NCBI GenBank assembly: GCA_964019135.1
Contig: OZ025263.1
Span: 20,375,123 to 20,439,122, forward strand
DNA: 64,000 nucleotides
Source: Arenicola marina
Lineage: Eukaryota; Annelida; Polychaeta; Arenicolidae
Reading direction: 5' to 3'
Part shown: one piece after another, positions 53,301 to 64,000 of the stretch
Position numbering within the stretch: the first letter of the stretch is position 1
Layout: the number at the start of each line of letters is the position of its first letter
Position numbers and translations under genes: made by a program
The notes under the pieces: generated by a model
Database searches by the model: none
The model's input: the letters and a program-made list of their open reading frames with translations, nothing else
Told to the model about the DNA's origin: nothing

Positions 53301-55500
53301 ACGGTCGGGACCCCTCGAGGGGCGCTAACTAGCTGCCTCAGCGGTTGGGTTACAAATAGTTGTAAACAGAGGCCACTTCAAATGGACTCCGTTCGGCAAA
53401 GTCGTCGGGGGATCGGGTGTATGAATTACGCCTTTTACGCAGGTAGGTAGGTAGGTAGGTAGGTAAGTATGGTAGAGCACTGGTCCCTGTCTGAGAAGGG
53501 AGAGGAGGGAGGTGGAGGAGGGGGGGGGGGTGGTAGGGCTGGGGGTGAAGAGGAGGAGGAGGGGTGGGGGGTGGCAACCGGCAAGTATCTCCACCTTTAC
53601 TCGTCTCTTGCCATCTGATAACTCGCTATTCGCCGCCCAATTTGCTCAGAGTGAGAAAACATAACCGGTAGTTGAAACTTGGATTGGTAACAAGGGGGTT
53701 AGCGGGAGAGGGGTGCATGTAGAGGCGCTCGGAGGGGGAGGGGTGTGGGGGGTGGGTCGGGTTAAGGCTGAGCGAGCGCCCCGAAGGCGTTGAAATCGCC
53801 ACTGAGGACTAATTGTCGGGCCAGCTTGTTTCACGGCGTACGAGAGCAGAGCAAGAGTCGGCAGATAATAAGAACCGAACTACATGCGGGTTGCTTGGTG
53901 TGGTAGCTGGGTATGTTTGTGTGTGTGTGTGTGAGGTGGGGTGTGGGCGGTGCATTTTTTTTGGCGCAGCAGCAAAAATATCTTACGAATAACAAGGTCG
54001 TGCGCCTTAGAATTTGTTTAGCTGGCGAAGGAATATCATACGTATAAGCAGGAGTTACAGGTCGACGGAAAGCACTGCCATAACCTAACCGGGACGGAGT
54101 AGCTATTGGCAATCGCCACCGCCCCCCCCCTCCCCCTCCCACCCTCCATGATGACATACCTTCATCTTCTTTTCGTGTAGTCGCTGTAAATCGGTTGTAA
54201 ACTACCGTTAATTACATGCAACATGCGTTCCCAAGTCGACCCCAAGATATGCGGGTGCACGGTCACCTAGAAGACAACGAGTAGCATTGAACCGAATTAA
54301 ATACCATTTCTAAATTAAAGAACCCATGCTTAAGATCGTCAATGCAAACCCGAATGAAAGTAGCTAAATGTAAATTACATTTAAGACCGGTTGAATTTCA
54401 AATTCAAACTTGGACAAAGTTGGACAACGCAACGCGTTATCACAAGCATAGAAAGCCGGCTTGGCTTTCAAAGTTTCATCTGCTATATTTAATATCATAG
54501 GTTTGCGTAATAATAATACTACTAATAATATAAAACACAATTTTGAATTCTTGATTGATTTTATGTAACAGCATCGTCAATTAATCCCAGGCTTTACAAT
54601 TGTATATCTTTTTTTGGGAAAAAAGGAGAGAGAGAGGGGTGGGTGGGGGGGGGGGGGCAGTACAAAATCGTATTTACGCTCGCCGCTGTTAATTTGGACA
54701 CTCATGCAGGATGGAGGTCACCCTAACTCTTCCCCGAATTCATGTCTGAACTCCAGAGGTCCGGGCCTCTGCCAAATGTCTCAGCGATTTGCACATTTAA
54801 TATTTAATTAGCGATGCCGATGTATCAGAAAGGGCCAACTCAATCGCACCATTCAGAACACTGTTATCCCTTGATTGTCGTTGGTAGCCCGGGGTCGGTT
54901 CGATGGTGGAGGAGCGGAGACGTATAAGTGATGTTTACATGAGAGGCGAGAGACAAGATAGCGAAGGCGAGCCACGGCGCTCTGACCTTAGCGGACTCCG
55001 TCTTTGGCGAACTGTCGACCCCCCACCCAATCCCCCCCGCGCCGCTACACCAAACCCCACCCCCCTACTTCTAAATAAAGGAACCTTTCGTCCACCGCCT
55101 TCTAATCTACGCCGCCTCGCCAAATCTACCCCCCCCCCCCCCGCCCCACCACACTCACCTTCGTCCCTCGTCCTACCTCTCAACCATCTCGGAGCCTTTC
55201 TGGCGACTTTATGGCTTACAGACTTGATGACCTTTGACCCCGAGAAGTCACCCCGCTGCAACCCTGGATAGCTGATTGGCACCCTCACTCAACCCCCTCC
55301 AACAACCCTTACCCTCACATTTTACCCGGTCCGGTCTGGAGCAGCCCTCCTCCCCCCCTCCTCCCAACTCTCTCTCCCAAGCTGGCTCTGCCTTCTCACC
55401 TAATCCCCTCAGACCCCTCCATATCGACCCTTATCCCTTTACATACATCTATACATACATTATCTCTCCCCCACCCCATCCACCCCCTACACCATTCGCT
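50400..55500. other. Gene-free stretch with CRE palindromes and one SINE
   Basis: No splice-supported exon recognised. TGACGTCA occurs at 51865-51872 and 52193-52200. A (GGTA)n run lies at about 53440-53465 and an (GT)n run at about 53918-53932. Frames in the G-rich (53490-53580) and C-rich (55010-55160) DNA are low-complexity. Confidence 0.4.
51924..52020 (+). mobile_element. Compact tRNA-like SINE copy 4
   Basis: The head starts GGTGCCTGGTGATTAGGGC at 51930 and ends CCCGGGCACC at 51990. GGTGCC and GGCACC pair as an acceptor-stem-like helix, giving a 61-base tRNA-like unit. The A-box-like TGGTGATTAGGG (51937-51948) and B box GGGTTCTCATCC (51966-51977) lie inside, separated by GAACCGCAGATCC. 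The CCGCAGATC word and the TCCGGGCCCGGGCACCTG junction link it to the copies at 36.2 and 39.9 kb. Confidence 0.6.
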
Positions 55501-55571
55501 TTCACCCATCTACCCCCCCCCCCCCGCTCCTCTTCCAATTCCCACCTCCTGTGTTCGCCGTCCGCCATTGC

Positions 55572-55606
55572 TGCCTCCTGATTGGTCCATACATATTGAC
55601 GTCATC
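55572..55606. promoter_or_regulatory. CCAAT plus CRE promoter-like pair
   Basis: An inverted CCAAT box (CTGATTGGTCC, about 55578-55588) is followed by a full TGACGTCA (55598-55605). CCAAT and CRE at this spacing is common in animal proximal promoters. No coding exon could be assigned on either side. Confidence 0.35.
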
Positions 55607-56001
55607 ACACGTAAAATGTCGACGTCCGGCTTCGCCTGAGACCCCCGTTAAAAGTCTCTCCAGAAATCTACCCAGAAATAACACTACCAGGCTATTTTTT
55701 TCCTCTTCGTGCGGGCACTTGTGTACCTTTCCGCGGTCTAGGAGTAGTATTTTCCCGTTGGCAATCGCTTCGGTTTTACGTTTATGGAGCCGTTATCTTT
55801 ATCGGCAACTATCGATGGTGGTTTTAAGTAGGCCTATAATTCATTTCAGGCTTTGTGTTTTACTTGTTGCGCAAACTATGCTTGAGGTATGCTTTTTCTT
55901 TTTCTGTTTACTGTAGCTTGTGTCTGTTATGTGCAAATATTATACCCGCCGCGCCACCCTCTCGAAGAGTGTCTACAATTGGAACTGCACCAAGTCCCCA
56001 A

Positions 56002-56018
56002 GTTGCCATGGCAATTGG
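56002..56018. promoter_or_regulatory. RFX X-box with overlapping CCAAT
   Basis: GTTGCCATGGCAAT (56002-56015) differs from the palindromic RFX X-box GTTGCCATGGCAAC at one base. The overlapping CAATTGG gives a reverse CCAAT core. RFX factors regulate ciliary and other genes in animals. It lies 400 bp from the CCAAT-CRE pair. Confidence 0.45.
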
Positions 56019-56263
56019 GCACGCGGTTGTAGGGGTGCTGTCAAACTTCTCAAACGATTAAACGGCAAATTGAGCATTGGCGGCCGCATGGGGCATAGAC
56101 AAGGAGGGGGCAAGGAGCTGAAGGGGGGGGGGGGGAGGGGGAGAGAGGAAAGGGGAAGAGCGAGGAGGGAAGGCGACCACCACCATGACCACCACAATCA
56201 CCATCTACACTCCCACCTCCAGTACCCCGGACTACCTCCCCCCCCCTCCCCCCACCCTCCCTC

Positions 56264-56266
56264 CCT

Positions 56267-56306
<40 letters not shown>

Positions 56307-56308
56307 GG
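56264..56308. repeat. (CCAG)n microsatellite
   Basis: About ten uninterrupted CCAG units, directly after a C-rich tract. Confidence 0.9.
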
Positions 56309-56309
56309 T

Positions 56310-59300
56310 GGGTCTCTGAGGCCTCGTGCCGGGACCAGTTACAATTTTATTGATTCCGCTTCCACCCGGGAGACAACCCGAGATTCCTCCTCCGATCTTA
56401 TCGAGTGGACGGCGGGCTGGGAGGTGACTTTACTGTCGCCGTCTCTGGCCCAGCAACTGGCGACCCCTGGATGGCTTGGCTAGCTCCACCACCCCCCCGC
56501 CCCCCATCCCAAACCAGCCCACCCCTCCGTCTCCAACCCCTCAATTTCTCACCATGGCAAAAGCCTGGAGCGCGACGTTCTTGACAGTATCTGGGGCTAG
56601 CGACTTAAACGTTGGGGGGCGGGAGGGGGGCGGGAGGGGGGCTGAGGGGAAGGGTGGGGGGCATGGGGAATATTAGACAATTGTCTGGGGGGGGGAAGTG
56701 TAAGAGTTTTTAAGATATGGATGGCAGGAAGGGTTGGTTGGTTGGTTGTTAGGTTGTACGGGGCACAGGGGTGTCGAAAGTGGATGTAGTACAAAACATA
56801 ACCCCGCCGCCCCTCCGACTGCCCCCCCCCTACCCACGGATTTAATGAACCCTATATTGTCACCGCGCCTGTCAAAAAGGCCGACGACTTTCTTTTCGTT
56901 GTCTTTTTGTTGAAGGGGAACAGCTCAATCAACACACAAGCCATCTAAATAAAATAGCAAGCCATACTTGGGCGAATTTGATGTCTTTTCACGTAAAACT
57001 TGAACCGATATTGTGCACTCGCAGTCATAGCTCTCATCCGTTAATGCTATGTGATACACTATTCTGGAGTTATAGTACCCGAGTCGGAAAGGAAGTAAGT
57101 GCCTCATCGCCATGAAATGTTACTATTTGCGGGCGCAAGTTGTAGCCGCAGAAGCAGGAGGCATTAGGTTCAGACCGCAGGCTCAGCAGGCGCACCATGA
57201 GCCTTCGAGTGGTGTTTAAACGGATCAACAGAATCATATTCATACAGCACTTCAAGTTCTTTGATCATAATAATGGCCATGTAAATAGGTATAATTATTA
57301 TAAAAATTGCAAAGTTAGGTTGATGATAATAATGATAGACGTTTCATAATATATGTTTAAATATCATGATATTAATGAAAACATGTAATCACATCAAATA
57401 TTATAACAGTGATGACAATTTTACCAATCCAACTTTGATGGCAACAACGCGGCATCATGACCTTGAACTTCTCGCACGCCGGCAGACGACACCTCGTGCT
57501 CGCATGGCGGGTCATGGTGTCACGTGACCTTGCCCTGTCCATCCAAGCCCCTGCCCCCCCCCTCCCCTCTCCCCCCATCCCTCTCAATTATCTGCCATCG
57601 GCAATAGGCTACCCTGGTTTCGTGTCGCCCGCCACGGGGAAAACACGTTTGACACAGGAGTCTGTTCCACTTCCGACTTCCCTGGTCGTCTGTGGGTTGA
57701 CGGGTGTGTGGTGGGGCGGGTGGGTGGTGGTATGGGGTGTGGGGGTGTGGGGGGCGAATGGGGTGAGGCAGCGGTGGTGGTGGTGTGTATGTGAAGGGGG
57801 GGGCTAGATATTGTGTAAGGCGCAGAGTTAGCTAAACACAGATGGAATTAGCGTCTATTAACGAACGAATGAGGGTGCCACCATGGCGCATTCAAATAGG
57901 GAAAACGTTGCGGAAAATAATAAAAGCGGGGTGGGGGAAGGGGGGGGGGGTTCTTTCACTGGGCGCGGTATCTAAACTAAGAGTTGGATAGGCGAATACA
58001 CCTTTTGGGCCAACTTTTTGCACAGAGGCAACAAACCGGTCGGCAACTAAATGTGATAAGCACAAGGGAAAATGAAGAGCGCGTAAGTATTGCGTGGTGT
58101 TCGATTAGGTTAAAACGATGTTTTCTTTCCCTTTATGTAAATAGTTTATTAATTGATATTGCATAATTGTTTATTGGCGTCAGTAACACTGCAATAGGGT
58201 ATGCAACCAAATCATATGTACAGTTACGACTGTGCCATCCCGGTATGTCGTAGCGCCAGATCTGTCTGAAGAAGTAAGAACAAAATGTTCAGTTTCAGTG
58301 TATAGTTCAACGTGTAATACGCATTTTCTTGTTATTGGACCACAGAACGATATAATGCAGTAACTATCAGAGGAAGGAACTTCAAAAATTTCAACCTTAA
58401 TTTCAAGATTGATTGGACACCTTTAATATATTTCAGTTTAAATACATACAAACTCGGCAGTAGCACATGTTACCTGTTTTCTTTAAGAATATCTACGTGT
58501 ATTACATCAAAACAAATTTACTCGACCGTATGCGAAACTAAGTGTACACTTTGTTCTAGAGATACGGAAATAGCTATTAGTACAGAGTTGGCATTATGAC
58601 AAGCCTAGAGCGTACATACGTGTTCAAAATGATGTTCTCAACACAAAGCGTTGAAAGCGCGAAAGTCTTTAACATTAGGCTTCATTTTGCCCATAACGCT
58701 TTACGTGTTGATTCAGAACAAAATATTTACTGCAATTTTACGTATAATCGTCAATATTTCCCGAGTTTGGCTTTTATTTTTCGCCTGTCTATATCAGCGG
58801 CGGATCTAGGAATGAAACAGGGAAGGAAAGCGACCGGGGGGGGGGGGGGTGGGGGTGGGTGAACATTTGTTAACGACTGGCGGGTGGGTTCACCAATTTA
58901 TGACCTGGGGGAGGGGAGGGTCCACACCTCCGATAGCCTTGATTTTGCAAGGAAAAACGGCATTCTTTAACGGCACTCCCGGCACTGGCTGATCTGTCAT
59001 GTTGCATGCTGGGGGTTCTGCTGGCTCTGAATTTGCGCATCTGCGTGTCACCAAATGCATACGCCATTCGCCCGGCCTCTGATTGCACCTGATGACCTTC
59101 AGACTCTGGATATTTTGAGGACCATTATGAAGCTGGCCAGGCGGCGCCCGGGACGGAGGGGGGGGGGGGGGGTGATAGGGGCGAGGAGTGGTGTTGAGAG
59201 GTGGACCGTTTAGGAGAATCGAGAAGGTGTTGGATTGAGCTGGTAAGGGGATGGGCTGAGGGAGTCCAGCAGCGGTAAGGGTAGGTGGACATATATATAT

Positions 59301-59750
59301 ATATATATGTACGGACGTTAAGGGTTGCAAATTGTGCGGATCGAGACTTCCTCTAGAAATAGTGGTAAACGTTGATGAGTGGAACTCGACCAAAGTACGA
59401 CAGTCACCTATGCACCTGCAGGCCACACCCCCCTCCCCCGCCCCAACCCCCCGTCCCCAGCCCCCACCGCCACATCCCATCCTCTCTTTTCTCTAAACCC
59501 CTAACCATCCCTCTCTGACTCCCTCACCCCCCCCCCCTCCCTCCATTACACCCCCAAACCCACGCTCCCTTTCTCCCCCCTCCTTGGTTACCCCGCCAAC
59601 CGTCGGTACGCAACTCCCCCCACCACACCCCGACCCCCACCCCCACCTCATCACCCTTCCCCCCGTCCATCGCCCTCTAGATTTAGTAATTATGGCGCGC
59701 GCCTGATGGGGTGAAACCCTTTAAAAGGTGAATCCTCCAGGGTCGTGGCG
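56310..59750. other. Gene-free stretch with G-run repeats
   Basis: No exon recognised. GGCGGATCTAGGAAT followed by a long G run at about 58798-58860 matches the GGCGGATCCA...G-run context seen at about 7085-7160, marking another member of that dispersed family. An (AT)n run lies at about 59292-59308 and a C-rich tract at 59430-59660. Confidence 0.4.
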
Positions 59751-59756
59751 TGCTGA

Positions 59757-59810
59757 CCGCTAGGGGGCGCTCCGTGTTTACCACTTGGGGTGCCGCCGCT
59801 AGGTGGCGGG
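59757..59810 (+). promoter_or_regulatory. Two CTCF-like motifs in tandem
   Basis: CCGCTAGGGGGCGCT (59757-59771) is a near-consensus CTCF core. A second, CCGCTAGGTGGCGGG (59796-59810), lies 39 bases downstream in the same orientation. CTCF is present in most bilaterians and such sites act as insulators or loop anchors in vertebrates; the role in other phyla varies. A G-rich GGTGGC tail follows. Confidence 0.5.
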
Positions 59811-59889
59811 TGGCGGTGGCGGTGACGGTGAGGGGGGTAATAAACATGGTAAAGATTAGGGTCGCCTAGATGACACCACCCATGACCCC

Positions 59890-62280
59890 CCCCCCCACCC
59901 CCCCCTTCCCCTCCCAGTTGGTCAAGCCCCTTGTCGCCATCGTCGAGATTTCCGACGCGGGTTTATAGCACCGGAAGTAGAAAGGGAAGAGACGGGAAGT
60001 TATCATGGGGCATCACGGGAAATGAGAAACATACGGGTAGTTTGAAAGACAGCGCTCGCATTTAGAATGCCAGTCATTGGCACGTGCGTCAGCCGCTGGA
60101 AATAGACACACAGGTTACTCCATATTAACCTTGTTCACTAATAATTTGGTTTAGTCCATTGTCCACTTGGCGGTAATAACGTTTCTTGCCCAGTTTGACA
60201 GAAAATAATTCTACATAATTTAAGACAAAAACAGTAATTGAAGCTGCTCATACGACAATTATCCACCTACATTCTGATTCCCAATACCTTAGAATAGCGT
60301 CCTGGACACACTGTCTGACCGTGAATGAATGTTATCATATGTAAAAGGCCAAAAACAGCAGCAATGTCCCAAGTTTTGATGACGTAGTACACAAGAAAGC
60401 CACACTTTCTCTCACGAGACGCACCATTTAGGCAAAATAAAGCGCCTTATCAACACGCCCTGGTATCTAAAACATTATTTCCATTCATTTCCATTCAAGA
60501 TCATCCATTTCACGTTTTTGAGGACAAATATTGGTCTACGAGTAACTTTAATGTATAATATAATAATACAATTGTTACAGTATTACCTGAATGCCACACT
60601 TTTATTAACGTATGTTAAACATATAAAGGATAAACGTAGATGTCAATGCCCATTGTATGAACGCTACTGTTATTGGTAGCTTATATAGGTAATATAAGTA
60701 TTCTTCAGATCTGCAATGGGAAATTCAGATTAAATGTATATACATGAAAGGAGAGGTCGGCAGGTGGCAAGGTTATCAGAAGGACAAGTCAGCGTAGATG
60801 AGTAATGCTATGTCGCCAAATTGCTTCGAGATGGAATCCCAAACACCCATTCCCCGGCGGACATATAAGAGTTCATATTTCGTTACGCCAATAAGATGTA
60901 TTTGAGAAAAAGCGAAAAAAAAACCTATTTGGGATAAGGTGTCCACGAGGCAGGGTCACGCCATGTGGGATAATTAACGTGGCCCGTGTCTGGCCTTCGC
61001 CGTCTGAAACTACTGCTGCTGCCCTTCCACCCCCCCCCCCCGCCCCGCCCCCTCCTCATCCACCCCCTACCCCCTCCATCCTCACCGCCACTCCCGAGAG
61101 CAATCTCTCAAAATTTGTGTCACGAAGTCTCTCTCCTTTACATGGGCATTTGGCGGATCTAGTCACTTTATCGGCCATGTCCCTGACCACTGCAGCTTAC
61201 CTTAGGAATGACACCCTCCTTCGCTCCTTCCCTCCCTGCCTCGCGCCCTTCCTTTATCCCCACCCCCTCCTTTCTCCCTCCCCCATCAGCTCACCCCCAC
61301 CCTCCATCCATCCCACCCCACCCCTCCCTCTCCCCTCCTCCTCCCACTCCGACCCGTCCACGCCCCGAACCCCTTTCCGGGATTTCTGATACCGGGGGTC
61401 ACCGAGGGTGTGAAACTAGAGCCTATTTACCGAGACGCCGGCCACGAGACCACATCCCTCATCGACTGGCTCCGGGAGAGGACAGAGGAAGGACAGGAGG
61501 GGAAAAACATGTCACCTTGCCAAGTGAAGCGAATTTGCAACATGTCCGAGACCGATTTCATCATGCCAGTGGTCAGACAGTTTTTAATCTTACTCCCAGG
61601 GGAGTGTCTCGCTGCTGTCTCGCTGATGTCGCCATGTCTCTCGCAGAGTCTCGCCTCAGTCTCGCAAAGTCTCGCTGAGGAGATGGCCAAGCCATTTTCT
61701 TTGATGAAGAGGCGACAGGACATTGGACTCGATATCCGCAAGTTTCAACTTCGATGTTCTTGGTTAACCCGCTCCCCCCCTCCCCCCTGGTGTCTACAGT
61801 GTCCACCACCCCCAGTCCCCATGCGGGTTCGGTTTGTGGTTATCCTGTTCATACCATACATATGACATCCCGGCTATAATGGCTCTCAATTAACTTACTC
61901 AATCAGACAAACAAGGGGGAATAGTCTATCAAAGCTTAGAAATAATACCAAGGGACAGGCACATGCCACGCGGCTCCCACGTGACACGGGGCATGAACTA
62001 GGTCACGCGCCTGGGCTATGATAGCACGTGCCATGCACAAATCACATAACTTGATAGGTGACTGGCTAGGTGGTCGCGAAACATTTTATGTAATCGACAG
62101 AAGACCCCAAAATGTCGCTCAGGAAAACCGAGACAAACAACGATTACCTGTATTTCATGTGTACCTATGTGATTGTGCATGAAGACAGAAAATGAGGCGA
62201 AATAACTTTAGGAGAGTTGGAGAGAAAATCAGGCTTTCCCCCGTTCGCCGTCATTTAGCCGTTGGTCAGCAGAACGGTCT
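59890..62280. other. Gene-free stretch
   Basis: An ETS-like CACCGGAAGTAG lies at about 59971. From 60120 to 60900 the sequence is AT-rich and ordinary. A C/T-rich tract covers 61020-61380. The 151-156 codon plus frames at 61208-61865 run across it and match nothing known. Short GTCTCGC words repeat at 61605-61675. Confidence 0.4.
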
Positions 62281-62286
62281 CGCTGT

Positions 62287-62675
62287 CAGTGTATACACAC
62301 CCTGGTCCCGCTGCCAGTGTATACACACCCTGGTCCCGCTGCCAGTGTATACACACCCTGGTCCCACTGCCAGTGTATACACACCCTGGTCCCGCTGCCA
62401 GTGTATACACACCCTGGTCCCGCTGCCAGTGTATACACACCCTGGTCCCGCTGCCAGTGTATACACACCCTGGTCCCGCTGCCAGTGTATACACACCCTG
62501 GTCCCGATGCCAGTGTATACACACCCTGGTCCCGATGCCAGTGTATACACACCCTGGTCCCGATGCCAGTGTATACACACCCTGGTCCCGCTGCCAGTGT
62601 ATACACACCCTGGTCCCGCTGCCAGTGTATACACACCCTGGTCCCGCTGCCAGTGTATACACACCCTGGTCCTCT
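62287..62675. repeat. 28-bp minisatellite, 14 copies
   Basis: CAGTGTATACACACCCTGGT plus CCCGCTGC repeats in exact register from 62287; the last unit starts at 62651. Base 24 is the main variable site (CCCGCTGC, CCCACTGC, with CCCGATGC in three consecutive units). Each unit holds the palindrome GTATAC. Long frames on both strands are a by-product. Confidence 0.97.
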
Positions 62676-62679
62676 TCGT

Positions 62680-64000
62680 CGGGGTGACCGCCGTTTTGTT
62701 CCACTTTGGTTCCCCCGAGGGTCGGTAGAGGGCCGTCGTTTATGGTGACGAATTCGATGGTAACCGGCAGCCAGTAACTCGGCAAATCACGAGGGTGCCT
62801 ACAGAGAAATGGGGCGAGTGATGGGATAACTGGGGTGGGGCTAGGGGTGGCAGGTGGGATTGGGGGGGGGGATGTTGAGGGACAAGGGTGGGAGCTAGGA
62901 TGGTATGAGATACTTCAGGTGATGGGACTATAAGGGTGGCGCTGCATGGAGGATGTAAAGAGAGGGTGGGGGGATCTTTATGAGACTCAAGTTGCGGAGG
63001 TGGGGGGGGGGTGAATTGAGACAAGAATGATGGTGGGGAAGGAGGGGCTTGGGGTGCTAGTATCATACGGTATACACAGCCGACATAGGACGCCCCTCAC
63101 TCCCATTCCCACCCTCAACCACAACCCCCACCCCCATCTCCACCCCCACTTATACACCCCCCTCCTCCCCTCCCCTCTGCCAGTCGTCTCGTCCAGTCCT
63201 TCCCTAGCGTCTAGCCAATGTGGCGCCCTCTACTTTCGGCGGCCAAATGCGGCGATCTTCAAACCAGCCGCCCCGGACCAACATCCATTCCACCCCACCC
63301 CCACCCCCCTTCCATCCCCATCCCCCTCTCATCTCCACCCACACCTTATCCACCCCATCCTCCATGCGCTCACATGTCTTCCCAGCCCTTCTTCATCGGG
63401 AGTCAGTGGTGTGATGAACCCTACGCCCCCCCCACCGCCCATCCACCCTCTCCACCACTCTTACCACCCTACCCATACACCCTCGCCAACCGCCGCCCAA
63501 AACGCCCGTGCCCTCCTGGGGAAACTTAGCGATGTTCTCCCGCCTTGGTATGGGGCGGGAGTTCAGCCAAAACTCCCACTCCCCCCCTACATCCCCCACC
63601 CCGGTCCATCCTTTACCCCCTAGAGCTGCTGAAGCAGAGGGCCCCGCGCTGTGTACCCCCCCCCCCCCCGCCTACCCCACTATCCCATGCCATGTCTCAC
63701 AGCTGCACGCTCCCCTCTCCTGCCACCTCAATGACCTCTCCATTCCCTCTCCCTCGCCCTCCTGTGTTCGTCTCCCACTTGTCAGCATTGAAAAATGCGA
63801 CCCGTGGAAGGGAGAAGTAAACAAAGTAAATAACCAGTGGCGGTTTCTTCATATTCCGAGGAGGCCAATCCGCATGATGCAATAGCGATAGTAGCACTTT
63901 CATAAAGAAGTGCAGCACAGACAGTCATTTCCACATTGTACAATCACTTGTAGGTTTTCTCTTTAGGTTTTCAGCAAATGTGCTGGATACAGTTTAAAAG
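62680..64000. other. C-rich gene-free end of the window
   Basis: Dominated by C-rich pyrimidine sequence (63085-63780); proline-rich frames in it are low-complexity artefacts. A CTCF-like TAGAGGGCGCCA (minus strand, 63232-63221) sits next to an AGCCAATG CCAAT word (63213-63220). Confidence 0.45.

Noticed and set aside
61208-61865. 151-156 codon frames at the right end
   Set aside because: They run through a C/T-rich tract and short GTCTCGC repeats; no family recognised and the two frames compete.
62192-62785. Frames of about 176 codons on both strands in the 28-bp array
   Set aside because: Open on both strands across identical units, with no complexity outside the repeat.
63027-63885. Proline/histidine-rich frames up to 198 codons
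   Set aside because: C-rich simple sequence gives proline-rich peptides in every frame; not evidence of coding.

Overview
This looks like a gene-poor stretch of an animal nuclear genome, most likely a marine invertebrate. One gene is well supported: the 5' end of MED27 (Mediator subunit 27), on the minus strand at the left edge. Its two coding exons (4337-4141 and 427-283) join with canonical splice sites in matching phase and give residues 1-114; the remaining exons lie left of base 1. The rest shows animal-type intergenic DNA: tRNA-derived SINE-like copies, a decayed LINE 3' end, MITE and foldback structures, very many G/C homopolymer runs and large tandem arrays. I cannot name the species or phylum from the sequence alone.

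Layout. 1-4.4 kb: MED27 5' part, with a 250-bp MITE and a 34-bp-unit minisatellite in intron 1, and a poly-G/poly-C foldback just upstream of the start codon. 4.4-9.7 kb: no gene; duplicated dispersed repeat modules, G-run/C-run inverted repeats and a foldback at about 8.05-8.78 kb. 9.78-13.36 kb: a CpG-dense 11-bp minisatellite of about 325 units with higher-order structure. 13.4-17.3 kb: no recognised gene; two tRNA-like SINE heads. 17.35-18.29 kb: a 26-bp array in perfect register (36 copies), followed by a cluster of TGACGT motifs. 19.09-23.79 kb: a 4.7-kb G+T-rich array of about 30-bp units. 23.8-49.8 kb: gene-free by my reading; holds a 110-bp inverted repeat, a LINE remnant, a second copy of the intron-1 repeat unit, a 14-bp array, degenerate repeats, SINE-like copies, a 66-bp array encoding a hydrophobic 22-residue repeat, and several promoter or enhancer-like motifs. 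49.84-50.37 kb: a 63-bp array. 50.4-62.3 kb: no recognised gene; a compact tRNA-like SINE, RFX/CRE/CCAAT-type motifs at 55.6-56.0 kb and two CTCF-like motifs at 59.76-59.81 kb. 62.29-62.68 kb: a 28-bp array. The last 1.3 kb is C-rich with one more CTCF-like motif.

Most long open frames here come from tandem arrays or C-rich low-complexity DNA and are not credible genes. The arrays cover roughly 11 kb (about 18 percent of the window) and are its main feature. The one array with a plausible protein reading is at 40.2 kb. No virus-derived element was recognised. Family and motif calls rest on memory of consensus sequences, since no search was possible.
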